Assembly (NCBI RefSeq): GCF_017498545.1
Contig: NZ_CP071793.1
Location: forward strand, 9,728,256-9,792,255
DNA: 64,000 nt
From: Sulfidibacter corallicola
Lineage (GTDB): Bacteria > Acidobacteriota > Holophagae > Acanthopleuribacterales > Acanthopleuribacteraceae
Reading direction: 5' to 3'
Each line of letters starts with the position of its first letter. Position 1 is the first letter of the stretch. Shown here piece after piece: positions 35,760 through 44,072 of the stretch. The notes below the pieces were generated by a model that saw only the letters and a program-made list of their open reading frames with translations, did no database searches and was not told the origin of the DNA. Made by a program: the position numbers and the translations under genes.

Positions 35760-36386
35760 ATGGCTAATTACACGGGACCCAAAGCGCGCATGATGCGCCG
35801 GTTCCAAGAAGTATATTTCCGGTCACCGAAGTATCACGGCATCCAGGAGCGTCGTCCGAACCCTCCGGGTCAGCATGGTCCCAAAACGCGTCGCGGCAAA
35901 AAGTCCGAGTTTGGTAAGCGTTTGGAAGAGAAGCAGAAGCTTCGCTTCCGCTACAACATTCTCGAGAAACAAATGCGCCGTTACGTCAAACGCGCCTTCA
36001 ACAGCAAGGGCGTTTCCGGTCACGTATTGCTTCAACTGTTGGAGCGCCGTCTGGACAACATGGTTTACCGTCTCGGCTTCGCCAGCACCATTTGGGCTGC
36101 ACGCCAGTTGGTGAATCACGGTCACGTCCTCATCAACGGCAAGAAGGTCGACATTCCTTCTTATGAAGTTCGCGTCGACGAGGTCATCAGCCTCAAAGAA
36201 AAAATGACGCAGAACGCGCAGATCCAACAGTCCCTGGACTACTGCCCGATCTCCATGGTTCCGCCGTACATCGAGTCCGACCGCGAAAAATTTGCCGGTA
36301 AGCTGGTAGCGATTCCCGAACGCGACCAGATCCCGGAAAAAATCGACGAACAACTGATCGTCGAATACTACTCCAAGTACGTGTAA
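35760..36386 (+). CDS. rpsD: 30S ribosomal protein S4
   Basis: The 208-residue protein starts MANYTGPKARMMRRF and has the S4 core: KYHGIQERRPNPPGQHGPK, then QMRRYVKRAF, and the S4 RNA-binding domain with LLQLLERRLDNMVYRLGFA, ARQLVNHGHVLINGKKV and SYEVRVDEVISL. S4 is a primary 16S rRNA-binding protein and an assembly initiator. It lies here alone, away from the alpha operon with rpsK, rpsM and rpoA. The ATG at 35760 is preceded by GGGAG. A rho-independent terminator follows. I see no zinc-binding Cys motif near the N-terminus, so this is the zinc-free form. Confidence 0.98.
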   Translation: MANYTGPKARMMRRFQEVYFRSPKYHGIQERRPNPPGQHGPKTRRGKKSEFGKRLEEKQKLRFRYNILEKQMRRYVKRAFNSKGVSGHVLLQLLERRLDNMVYRLGFASTIWAARQLVNHGHVLINGKKVDIPSYEVRVDEVISLKEKMTQNAQIQQSLDYCPISMVPPYIESDREKFAGKLVAIPERDQIPEKIDEQLIVEYYSKYV

Positions 36387-36440
36387 TTCCACATCTTCTA
36401 CTTTTTTCCGAATACGCTTTACAAAAAGCGCGGCTGCATG

Positions 36441-36470
36441 AAAGGGATCCGAATCCGGATCCCTTTTTTT
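36441..36470 (+). terminator. Rho-independent terminator after rpsD
   Basis: A 10-bp perfect stem (AAAGGGATCC with GGATCCCTTT) and a 6-nt loop are followed by a run of T, 55 bp after the rpsD stop. Confidence 0.9.
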
Positions 36471-36532
36471 CGTTCTTTTTGGAGGGAGATATCTCCATAG
36501 GAGCGGGGATCTTTATCGTAGGATTTTTTATT

Positions 36533-36860
36533 ACCACCGAGTTCGCAGAGTTCACGGAGAAAAGCACCAAGACTGGGGAAAACGACATCACCCAAGCGGG
36601 AAAAAGGCTCGGGCGGTTTCCATGAAGCTCACCGAGGAGTCGAACCAGAAGGCCATAAGCCATAAACCATTTAAATCATGACGTTTAAAAAGCGCCAAGG
36701 TCACTCGCAAACATTCAGTCTATTTTTTTCATAAGTTCAGCGCTATGAACAAAAGTCTGTATAATTTTCTGAAAACCCAAACTTAAAATACTATTAGTTC
36801 ATAACCAAACAATTTACATTAAATACGGTATCACTCCGTTTCCTCTGTGACCTCAGTGGT
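36533..36860. repeat. Imperfect inverted repeats bounding an AT-rich 330-bp segment
   Basis: ACCACCGAGTTCGCAGAG plus TTCACGGAG at 36533-36559 is matched in inverse orientation by 36834-36860, at 21 of 27 positions. The ACCACnGAG..CnCAGAG motif is a recurrent intergenic repeat in environmental genomes. The AT-rich segment between the arms carries no gene I can support. Confidence 0.45.
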
Positions 36861-36906
36861 GAAAATCCGCAGTCACACCAGCCTGAATGGAACCCCGTCA
36901 TTCTGC

Positions 36907-37332
36907 TTAGGCCAGGTCGGGATCCACCGGAGGTGCCGCCATGGTGCCTTGGTGGAAGCACATTTGCCAGGAACCCTCGCCGGATTTGCGCCAAACCGAA
37001 CTGCGCAGCGAAACCCGAACCTCTCCCGATGGCGACCGCCGCGTGCAGCGATAGGTGGTCAACACCACGTTTTCCGCCAAGCGCTTGGCGATGAAGTCGC
37101 TGATGAAACGGGCGACACCCGGTTCTTCCTCTTCCGACACCACGTCGTCGATGATTTCCGCCCGTTGCCACACCCGCCCGGAACTGCCGAACTCCACGAA
37201 ATCCTCCGCCAGCAGTGCGCCGAGCCTGGCCGCCGAACCACGAACCTCCGAAACCAAATGGCTCTCTTCCAACTTCCGTATTTCCGCGGTTACATCCATA
37301 TCCACAACACCTGAACTCAAAATGGTGGGCAC
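36907..37332 (-). CDS. SnoaL/DUF4440-like protein
   Basis: A small alpha+beta protein of 129-141 residues with features of the NTF2-like fold: IRKLEESHLVSEVRGSAARLGALLAEDFVEFGSSG, then a strand with LTTYRCTRR, and SSVWRKSGEGSWQMCFHQGT at the end. Such DUF4440 proteins end with a W-x-x-x-x-H-x-T/S-type strand as here. Function is unknown; many serve as small-molecule isomerases or binding domains. The start may be GTG 37332 or ATG 37299 (MDVTAEIRKLEE), which fits the family better. It stands alone. Confidence 0.8.
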   Translation of the reverse strand: MPTILSSGVVDMDVTAEIRKLEESHLVSEVRGSAARLGALLAEDFVEFGSSGRVWQRAEIIDDVVSEEEEPGVARFISDFIAKRLAENVVLTTYRCTRRSPSGEVRVSLRSSVWRKSGEGSWQMCFHQGTMAAPPVDPDLA

Positions 37333-37435
37333 CCGTCGTCCCTTTCACCGCGACCTTTCACTCATAAAAAGACCGAAGCGCGACAGTTCCCACCAATATA
37401 TTTAATTTCAACAAGTTACGCAATGCCTAAGGGTT

Positions 37436-38653
37436 TTACCGAAAACGCTCGACAAATTCCTCGCACAGCCTGGCGCGGTACTCCATGGCCAGGCCGCCGG
37501 CATAGGAACTGATCCCCATCGGACGCACCACACCGCCCATGGTCTGGATCGCGGTAAAACGATCCACCCAGACGCGAGGCAACGCTTCCATGTCCAGAAC
37601 CGTTTCGTCGCCCCATACGTTCGGTTTCAACTTTTCCAGTTGGGCTTCCTTGGAAAGCAGGAAGTTCAGGGTGACCAGGGCACCGGCCACGGCATGGGAA
37701 TCGCGGGCGACACTGAGGTAATGGGCACACTGGGCCGCAGGACAGGGCCAGACCCGACACTCGCTGGATTGCGGGAATTCGCCGCGCAAAATATGGCCCT
37801 GTGCCTCGGACAGGTTTCCGGCGAGTGTGATGTCGACCTCGCCACGGGCGTACAGGTCGTGAAGTTCCGCCATGTTCTTGGGGAACATGCGCCCTTCCTG
37901 CCACAAAAACGGCTTCAATTCCTCGAAGAAGTGCCACATCTTGTCGCTCACGGCCTCGTAACGATCGGCATCGAAGTCACCGGATACCGCGGGCGGACCG
38001 CCGGCCATATCGACCAGCCAGGCGTGCATCAGGCGCATGCCCAGTGGGCTCGTGTCGAAGGTGAACCGGCCGGGATTGGCGCGAATCCAGGCGGCCAGCT
38101 CGGCGCGCCCCGAGGGGGGCTCCGGAACCCGGTCGCGGTTGTACACCATGGTCAGGTGACCGTGCCCCCAAGGCACCGCGTAGCCGTTCATCGCATTCTG
38201 GCAATCGAGCTTCTTCAGGTACTGCGGCCAGTTGATCAGGGCCGCGTTGGGTAACTTGGTACCGATCGGGCCGCCCAACACATCTCGTTCCTTGAGGTAG
38301 CGGAAGGTATCGACGCTGGTCCAAAGCAGGTCCGCCTCGATACGGGCACCCTCTCCGCGACTGCGCGCCAGCAGGGCCTCGCGCAAATCGAACGCGTCGT
38401 GCCGAGTAATCTCCAAACGCACCCCGTAGCGCGTCTTCATTTGAGGCGCGACAAACTCTTCCAAATACCGAATCACCTGCCGATCGCTGCGCCACACGCT
38501 GAAGCGAACGACCTGCCCCAAAGCCTCCGCCTCGATCTCCTCCCACATCATGGCATGTACCGATTTGGGTTTGGGGTCGACGGGTTCGCGAGCACATCTG
38601 GGTAGCATGCCGCTCAATGTCAAAAGGAACACGATGAAAAGGTGTTTTTTCAT
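37436..38653 (-). CDS. Extracellular solute-binding protein, YnjB-like, probable lipoprotein
   Basis: The 405-residue protein starts at ATG 38653 with a signal sequence (MKKHLFIVFLLTLSGMLPRC) whose Cys may be a lipobox. The mature part resembles ABC-type binding proteins of the YnjB type: SVWRSDRQVIRYLEEFVAPQM, DLLWTSVDTFRYLKERDVLGG, YAVPWGHGHLTMVYNRDRVP, and a second lobe with FPKNMAELHDLYARGEVDI and HAVAGALVTLNFLLS. No permease or ATPase gene adjoins it, so it may work with transporter parts encoded elsewhere or serve as a sensor. The substrate cannot be inferred. Confidence 0.8.
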   Translation of the reverse strand: MKKHLFIVFLLTLSGMLPRCAREPVDPKPKSVHAMMWEEIEAEALGQVVRFSVWRSDRQVIRYLEEFVAPQMKTRYGVRLEITRHDAFDLREALLARSRGEGARIEADLLWTSVDTFRYLKERDVLGGPIGTKLPNAALINWPQYLKKLDCQNAMNGYAVPWGHGHLTMVYNRDRVPEPPSGRAELAAWIRANPGRFTFDTSPLGMRLMHAWLVDMAGGPPAVSGDFDADRYEAVSDKMWHFFEELKPFLWQEGRMFPKNMAELHDLYARGEVDITLAGNLSEAQGHILRGEFPQSSECRVWPCPAAQCAHYLSVARDSHAVAGALVTLNFLLSKEAQLEKLKPNVWGDETVLDMEALPRVWVDRFTAIQTMGGVVRPMGISSYAGGLAMEYRARLCEEFVERFR

Positions 38654-38976
38654 GAAATCACTTGAATACAGGGCGTTTTGGCAGACGCCACCGGGCCTTC
38701 TCCGTCCGGCCCATGGGCGAGCGTCGTTTCTACTTTGCCATAACATTGACCATGGGAGCAGCATTCCCACCATTCTCAGGTTTCCGGTATTGACGACTAA
38801 AAGCCGGTTAAGCAGCTACAAGCATTTGCCTTACAGAAACCGCCTTGGCAGTTGAGCTTGAACCGCAGGCCGCCGTCAAGGCTCGGTCGGGCCCGAAACG
38901 CCGGTGTGAGGACCGGGCTGGCGACCCATCGCTTCACGCGCTTCGAGCGCAATGAAGCCGGGTTCGTTCCGACCGA
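38654..38976. other. Intergenic stretch, nothing recognised
   Basis: About 320 bp between the binding protein and the RibD-like gene. It should carry the promoter for the leftward binding-protein gene. No RNA gene or T-tract hairpin was found. Confidence 0.35.
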
Positions 38977-39675
38977 TCAATCCGCGGTCCCGTCGCGCCG
39001 GGCGCGATAGGTCAGGTGCAGCTCGCCATCGACGTTCTGGCAGTCCTCGAGCACCCAATCGGCGCGCGGCACCAAACGCGGCCCACGACACAGGCTGGGC
39101 GCATCGATACCGCCCAAAACCACCGGCGCCAAGGTCAGGTAGAAGCGATCCACCAGGCCCCGCGACAACAACGCGTGAACCATGGTCCCCCCGCCCTCGG
39201 CGAGCACGCGCCGAATGCCGGCTTCGTACATGCGGGCGAGTCCAAATCGCAGGGCATCCTCCGATCCCGATTCGAACCAGGCGAGACCGAGGCCCTCCAT
39301 CCGGGCACGAGTCGCCTCGTCGACGCGTTCGGTCAGGATGAACATCTCCTGTTGGCGCTCCGAAAAGTAACGGCTGTCCCAGGGCAGATTCAGGGAGCGG
39401 GTCAGGATGGCCACGGCGGGATGGGGCGGCTTGCCCTGCGCCGCGCGCGCGGCGGCCAGCTCCGGCGTCCGGATCAAAGGCGCCAATTCCTCTTGGCGCA
39501 CGGTGTTGGCCCCCACCAAGAGCGCGTCCGATTCGGCACGCAGCCGGAACAGTTTTTCCCGATCGAATCGCGACGTGAAATTGGGCGCGGCACCCTCGTG
39601 TTCGGCAATCTTGCCATCGAGGGAAGTGGCCAGGCACAAATCGAGGCGAGGTCGCGGCGGATGGGTGTCAGGCAT
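38977..39675 (-). CDS. RibD C-terminal domain (dihydrofolate-reductase-like) protein
   Basis: The 232-residue protein fits the RibD_C family: LDLCLATSLDGKIAEHEGA, then ALLVGANTVRQEE near 55, HPAVAILTRSLNLP, a DALRFGLARMYEAG helix, RRVLAEGGGTMVHALLSRGLVDRFYLTLAPVVLGG and APSLCRG near the end. These motifs bind NADPH. In riboflavin synthesis this domain reduces the ribosyl group of an aminopyrimidine, but stand-alone members may act on other substrates. It is preceded by a small lipoprotein gene that overlaps it by 8 bp. No other riboflavin gene is present. Confidence 0.88.
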   Translation of the reverse strand: MPDTHPPRPRLDLCLATSLDGKIAEHEGAAPNFTSRFDREKLFRLRAESDALLVGANTVRQEELAPLIRTPELAAARAAQGKPPHPAVAILTRSLNLPWDSRYFSERQQEMFILTERVDEATRARMEGLGLAWFESGSEDALRFGLARMYEAGIRRVLAEGGGTMVHALLSRGLVDRFYLTLAPVVLGGIDAPSLCRGPRLVPRADWVLEDCQNVDGELHLTYRARRDGTAD

Positions 39676-39820
39676 CGGCGGTCACTCCCGGCTGCACCAC
39701 GTCGCTGTGGTGTTGGGGCAGATCGACCTGGGTTTCACGGGGCCGAGGCGGGCCCTTCTTTCCACAGGCGAGGGTCGACAAGGCGATGACGAGTAGAAGG
39801 AGCCCGAATTTTTTGTTCAT
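39668..39820 (-). CDS. Small lipoprotein, LptM/YifL-like
   Basis: This 50-residue protein starts MNKKFGLLLLVIALSTLACG and has a lipobox (STLAC) followed by GKKGPPRP, the CGxKGPP signature of the small LptM (YifL)-type outer-membrane lipoproteins. In enteric bacteria LptM helps mature the LptD/LptE complex. Here it precedes and overlaps the RibD-like gene, an arrangement not typical of LptM. The assignment rests on the lipobox and signature only. Confidence 0.75.
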   Translation of the reverse strand: MNKKFGLLLLVIALSTLACGKKGPPRPRETQVDLPQHHSDVVQPGVTADA

Positions 39821-39929
39821 TTCGACCTTTCGTGGCATATCGGCGATGGATCGGCCCATTCGAGCCGTGGTCGAACCCGTGCATCCAAAAGCGTACGGGA
39901 GACCGCGGGACAAACACCCGAAGGACCGC

Positions 39930-40026
39930 TGGCGGAAGTGCGCAGGAATCGAACCCACCGTTCCAGAGCACCTCTGAAACCCACGGTTTTGAAGACCGCG
40001 GATGGCACCAGCCACCGCCCACTTCC
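39930..40026 (-). tRNA. selC: tRNA-Sec (anticodon TCA)
   Basis: On the minus strand the transcript begins GGAAGTGGGC and ends CGCACTTCC G CCA, so the CCA end is encoded and the discriminator is G, as in bacterial tRNA-Sec. The anticodon loop is CTTCAAA with anticodon TCA at 39990-39992, held by a 6-bp stem (CGCGGT with ACCGTG). The long variable arm (GTTTCAGAGGTGCTCTGGAAC) and the about 97-nt length are diagnostic. It inserts selenocysteine at UGA codons with SelA and SelB, which must be encoded elsewhere. Confidence 0.95.
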
Positions 40027-40460
40027 ACCCCAGATCTTAGCCAGTCTGTTCGCAGATACAATGGTTTTTTGTAGTTGCATGCCTTCACCGCCGGTCACCC
40101 GGCCGTCACCCGGTTGGCGGAGCGCAACGGCACGGGTCGCCCTTCGGAGCCACCGTTTTCGATCCCATCGGGACCGCCTGCACCTGAAACGCCGCCCAAA
40201 CCGAATCCGTCCAGCGTGCACGCAACCCACAAGGGCAAGAGCGACAGCCAACGGCAGATCTTCGGCCTCCCCGGACAACGGGACCGATCATTCGTCCGAA
40301 TCCTGGCAAGCTCATCGAAACGCCACGCAGGGCAACGGATATGTTTCTCCGAAGTATGCGTGTCCCGCGAGAGACCGGGGGTGCATCGCGCTAACGTGGG
40401 CACCGCAACCAAAAAAGGGCTCCGCAAGGGAGCCCCGTTTGGGTTGGTCGATGGTACCGA
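40027..40460. other. Intergenic region between selC and the DPP III-like gene
   Basis: About 430 bp with no convincing gene; the several open frames do not look coded. It holds the selC upstream region and, at its right end, a terminator for the leftward peptidase gene. Confidence 0.4.
40411..40435 (-). terminator. Rho-independent terminator of the DPP III-like gene
   Basis: On the minus strand GGGCTCC, a 5-nt loop and GGAGCCC are followed by six T, about 30 bp after the stop at 40461. Confidence 0.85.
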
Positions 40461-42164
40461 TCAGGGTTGCGGGTTGAGTCCCAGCACCTCGGTGCCTTGT
40501 TTGAACACGATGTCGCGCGGGATGCCGGCGGTGGCCACGCGCGCCAGATCGTTTTTCAGGTCATCGGAAATGTGGCCCTTCTCTTTAAACCACTGGGTGA
40601 CGCCTTCGTAATCGCCGTCACCCTGCAGCTTGAGGATCTTCTGGCTCAGGGCCGCGACGGCTGCCGGCATTTTTTCGAAATCGACCTTGTAGGTGTTGGT
40701 TTGCGCATCGCGCATGATGGCACCCTGCTCCATGAAGAAGTGGAAGCGCAGCATGTTGGCCTGGCCATGGGCGCTGGCGCCGCCAAACCGCATCGACCGG
40801 AAGATGCCGGCCACGAAGGTGACGTAGTAGTCCTTGATGTCGCCTTCCAGCTCGCCTTTCTTCAGCAATTCGCCGATCATGTACAGGCCGAGAATGTCCG
40901 CCTTGCCTTCCTCGATCGGGGAACTCTTCTCTTTGAGTGCTTCGCGCACGGTGCCCTTGCCGTCGATGGTGTTCTTGATCCCCAGGCCGTGGGCCACTTC
41001 GTGGAACATGGTATTGGCGAAAAAGGCATCGAAGGTGATGTGGTTGCGCTGGCCTTCGTCGATCAGCACGTCGGCCAGGGGGACCAGGATCTTGTCGAAC
41101 TTGGCGCGCATCGCGTTCTTGAGTTGCAGGCGGCGCGTGCCTTTCTCGAGCTGAACCCGTTCGTCGTTGGGCAGGTTGATCGCGATCGTCTTCGACCCGG
41201 CGTTGCAGTCACCGGCGTAGTAGACCACGTCGTAGGCGTTGAGGTCGGAGTCGGTTCCCGGCTTTTCCTTCTTATAGGCGGCCTCGACCGGAATGCCGGC
41301 CTGCAGTTCGGGCAGCAGCGCCGCGTACTTCTCGAGGCGCTTGCTCCACTCCATGTCCTTGACCAGGATGTAGGCCTCGTGCGCCGATTTGTAGTTGAAC
41401 AGCTTGTCTTCGTAGTTTTCGATCGGGCCGACCACGAAATCGATGGCATTGGTCTTCATGTCCATCCAGGCCATGTCCGAGGCCAGGTAGTCGTCGGTGC
41501 GCAACGCCTCGGCCCGCAGGGTCAGGTACTGCTTCAGGCCGGCATCCTCGGCCAGTGCGGCGGCCTCGTCGAGCTTGGCCGCGGCCATCTCGATGTCTTG
41601 CTTGAAGAATTCGCGGTAGGGAATCGCGTACAGGCTGCCGTCTTCCTTGCGACGTACCATGGTGTACTGACCGCGGACGGCTTCGTCGGCCTGTTCCACT
41701 TCTTCCTTGGTGACGTCGGCGGGATAGAACATGGCGCCGTCCGGTTTCGGACCCACGCCGGGCAGGAAGGGTTCGTTTTCCATGAGACGATCCCAGGGGC
41801 CGTAGTTGATTTCGGCGAAGCGACGGACGTCGGGATCCTCGATGCTTTCGAGCAGTTGCTGTTTGTCGCCGTAGGATTGGGCCCAAAACAGGCGATCCAT
41901 GATTTTGGCGACATCCACCAGAAGCGGAATCATCTTGCGCTGGTTCTCGGTGAGTTTCGCGACATCGGTCGTGAGCGTGACCTCGATGTACATGTTCTTG
42001 CGCTCCGCGCTCAAGCCTTCGGTGGACTTGGTTTTCGATGCCGTGTCGGATGCGGGTTGGGTCTGGTCGTCCGTCCCGGACGTCTGGCCGCCCCCTTGAT
42101 TACACGCGAGCGCAAGACACAGCAACACGAGCAGGGTCAATCGGTAGATCATATTTTGCCTCAA
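40461..42164 (-). CDS. DPP III-like (M49) zinc peptidase lipoprotein
   Basis: The 563-567-residue protein has a lipoprotein signal (MIYRLTLLVLLCLALAC followed by NQGGG). The mature part has a metallopeptidase motif FHEVAHGLG and, about 50 residues on, SSPIEEGKADILGLY, which together match the HExxH-like and EExxA(D/E) pair of dipeptidyl peptidase III (family M49). The long helical N-terminal half with the strand AYDVVYYAGDCNAGSKTIAINLP also fits. M49 enzymes cleave dipeptides from N-termini; this one would act in the periplasm or at the outer membrane. A terminator follows the stop. Start is uncertain between ATG about 42152 and a TTG four codons upstream. Confidence 0.85.
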   Translation of the reverse strand: MRQNMIYRLTLLVLLCLALACNQGGGQTSGTDDQTQPASDTASKTKSTEGLSAERKNMYIEVTLTTDVAKLTENQRKMIPLLVDVAKIMDRLFWAQSYGDKQQLLESIEDPDVRRFAEINYGPWDRLMENEPFLPGVGPKPDGAMFYPADVTKEEVEQADEAVRGQYTMVRRKEDGSLYAIPYREFFKQDIEMAAAKLDEAAALAEDAGLKQYLTLRAEALRTDDYLASDMAWMDMKTNAIDFVVGPIENYEDKLFNYKSAHEAYILVKDMEWSKRLEKYAALLPELQAGIPVEAAYKKEKPGTDSDLNAYDVVYYAGDCNAGSKTIAINLPNDERVQLEKGTRRLQLKNAMRAKFDKILVPLADVLIDEGQRNHITFDAFFANTMFHEVAHGLGIKNTIDGKGTVREALKEKSSPIEEGKADILGLYMIGELLKKGELEGDIKDYYVTFVAGIFRSMRFGGASAHGQANMLRFHFFMEQGAIMRDAQTNTYKVDFEKMPAAVAALSQKILKLQGDGDYEGVTQWFKEKGHISDDLKNDLARVATAGIPRDIVFKQGTEVLGLNPQP

Positions 42165-42374
42165 GTTAAGCTCCTCAAAACCTCAGGTGGGATACATTGA
42201 TGGGTCGCGATCGTACGGAGACCAATCCACATGCTGTCTTTTGACCATCCCCGGTGACGCGGCGATGGGGTTGGGGGTCTCTGGGCAGAGAAATGAAGAC
42301 ACGGGCTCACACCAGGTGAACCGTGAGGTACGATCGGGACCGTTTTGGCAAAAGACGCCTCATTCTACAACAGC

Positions 42375-42413
42375 GGGGGGCCGCTTTTCGAAAAATTCGA
42401 AAAGCGGCCCCCC
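42375..42413. repeat. 18-bp perfect hairpin
   Basis: GGGGGGCCGCTTTTCGAA, loop AAA, then TTCGAAAAGCGGCCCCCC. No T-run follows on either strand. It lies in the gap at the end of the leftward secreted-protein gene and may act as a terminator-like or mRNA-stabilising element. No further copy was found in the window. Confidence 0.65.
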
Positions 42414-42555
42414 ACGCCGTCAGGTATCAGGCTTCAGGTTTCAGGTAGATTTCTGGCGGGCTGGGTGATAGGGACGGTACTGGAAGACGAGCAAGCGATG
42501 AGCTGGTAGCGTGTGTTCCATCATTGCGTGCTACACCCAAACCGAAAGGGAAGGA

Positions 42556-44016
42556 CTACCGACTCGGATCAGGGCAGATTTCGATATGGCCCACACGCCA
42601 GAAATCGCGAATCTCCAGCCAAGAAGGACCACATTCCCGCTCAGCTTGGGATCCATCGCTCCGTACGGTCGGAACGGCATAGACGTCCAAGTCGATCAGA
42701 CCCGCTGTCGCGTTCCCAGGTACATCCAGGGTAATCGCCAAGGTGATGTCCTCGACCCAACCGTAATCGAGGTACAAGACCTCCGCGTTCCGGGCAAGAA
42801 TCAAGTCGCCGACTCGTATCGTCCCTGCCTCCAGATCGGCGAAGGGGACGCTAAACCGGCCAGATAGGTGCCTCAACGCGTCAGGGGCCAAAAGAACCGT
42901 CCCCTCGCGACCGGATATCTCGGAAGCATCGAGCATCTGGCCGTTTTCGTCGGTCAGCACACGAAAACCAAACTCGGCTCCGGGTGGTGCTGTAAATCCA
43001 AAACGCGAGTCCCGGTCAGCTCCTCTTCTTTGATCGCACTGGATTTCGGTTTCATAGCGATTTTGGACACGCACCACCCCGCTCTGGTCACCGGGGCAGA
43101 CAGGGACCGAGAGAAATGGAGAAAGCTCCGGCGACAAGGTACAATTTCCTTGGACACCGCGAGCGATAAAGATGTCATGACTTGCAAAGAGGGGGTAGAG
43201 GGAGCCACCGGCGATCTGACTCGGGTTCGCCAGCGTCGTAGGGTCCACATCCCTGTCTTGGAAGGCGCTCATTCGGATGTTGAGGCCACTGAGATCTTGT
43301 TGGGCGGGAAGTCCCTCCAAGTTCGATTGGCTCAAGTCCACACAGCACAGCGTCGAAACGGCATTCCCGGTATCGGAACCGGTGCTCGCAGGCTCACGGG
43401 TGGCGAAGGGTAGGTTGGACCGACCGTTCTCGAAATCTTCCAGGTATCGATCTCGAGACTCCTCCGCCGAAATCCCGATCAAGAAAGAAACCTCGGAGCC
43501 TGGGCTCGGGGCTTCGATGCCGATTCCGGTTTCGATCCATAGCCGAGTGGATCTCTGAATGCGCAACCACACGGTATCTTCTCCCGCGACCCATCGCAAG
43601 ATCGAGAGGGTGTCGGTCGGGGCCACCACCCTTTCGATGATGCCACCTTGCTGGTTACCGAAATGGATTGGCAGGTAGATGGGTCGGTTTACCCGACCTT
43701 GTGACGGAACGTTCATGTCGACCAGGGTCTTGCCCAGCCGTGCACCGTGGTCGAGCCGAAGTTTCAGATAGACGGGGTTGGCGGGATCGACATGGGGGAA
43801 ATCGTCTCTCGTCACGGTAAAAAACAGAATCCCCGCTTCCTCGCAGCTCCAGCCCAAAGTAATGGGGTTCACGGTGGTTCGGGTTTCGAGTGTCGCGAAC
43901 AACGGTAGGGTCGAGAAGAGAAAGGCGACGAACAGCCGAGAACGACTCGAGACTTTGGATTTATCCGACCCCGGAATTGGAGCCCCATCCGTCGAGGAGG
44001 TTCGAAGATGGCTCAT
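42556..44016 (-). CDS. Secreted protein, paralogue of its neighbour
   Basis: The 486-residue protein from ATG 44016 has a signal-like segment (SRLFVAFLFSTLPLFATLE), so it is probably exported. Its N-terminal domain shares long identity with the gene at 44073-46163, for example DDFPHVDPANPVYLKLRL against DDFADADVANPVYLRLRI, NRPIYLPIHF against HRPIFLPLFL, and SILRWVAGEDTVWLRI against SIVRWVAGEGEIWLRV. Many cysteines occur in the later half (CCVDLSQSNL, NCTLSPEL, CPGDQSG), which fits disulphide bonds. I recognise no family. The protein ends GHIEICPDPSR. It is the last gene of a three-gene leftward block. Confidence 0.8.
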   Translation of the reverse strand: MSHLRTSSTDGAPIPGSDKSKVSSRSRLFVAFLFSTLPLFATLETRTTVNPITLGWSCEEAGILFFTVTRDDFPHVDPANPVYLKLRLDHGARLGKTLVDMNVPSQGRVNRPIYLPIHFGNQQGGIIERVVAPTDTLSILRWVAGEDTVWLRIQRSTRLWIETGIGIEAPSPGSEVSFLIGISAEESRDRYLEDFENGRSNLPFATREPASTGSDTGNAVSTLCCVDLSQSNLEGLPAQQDLSGLNIRMSAFQDRDVDPTTLANPSQIAGGSLYPLFASHDIFIARGVQGNCTLSPELSPFLSVPVCPGDQSGVVRVQNRYETEIQCDQRRGADRDSRFGFTAPPGAEFGFRVLTDENGQMLDASEISGREGTVLLAPDALRHLSGRFSVPFADLEAGTIRVGDLILARNAEVLYLDYGWVEDITLAITLDVPGNATAGLIDLDVYAVPTVRSDGSQAERECGPSWLEIRDFWRVGHIEICPDPSR

Positions 44017-44072
44017 GCCGTTGGCATGCCGCCTCGGCGTGGCGTTCTCAACACAAAAACGCGTGCGACGCT

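Noticed and set aside
36193..36663. Minus-strand frame across the rpsD end and terminator
   Set aside because: It reads through the rpsD terminator and the ACCACnGAG repeat, a well-known source of spurious SVNSANSVV-type peptides.
40467..42200. Plus-strand open frame opposite the DPP III-like gene
   Set aside because: Composition is unlike a real protein, while the minus strand has a lipobox and metallopeptidase motifs and a terminator.
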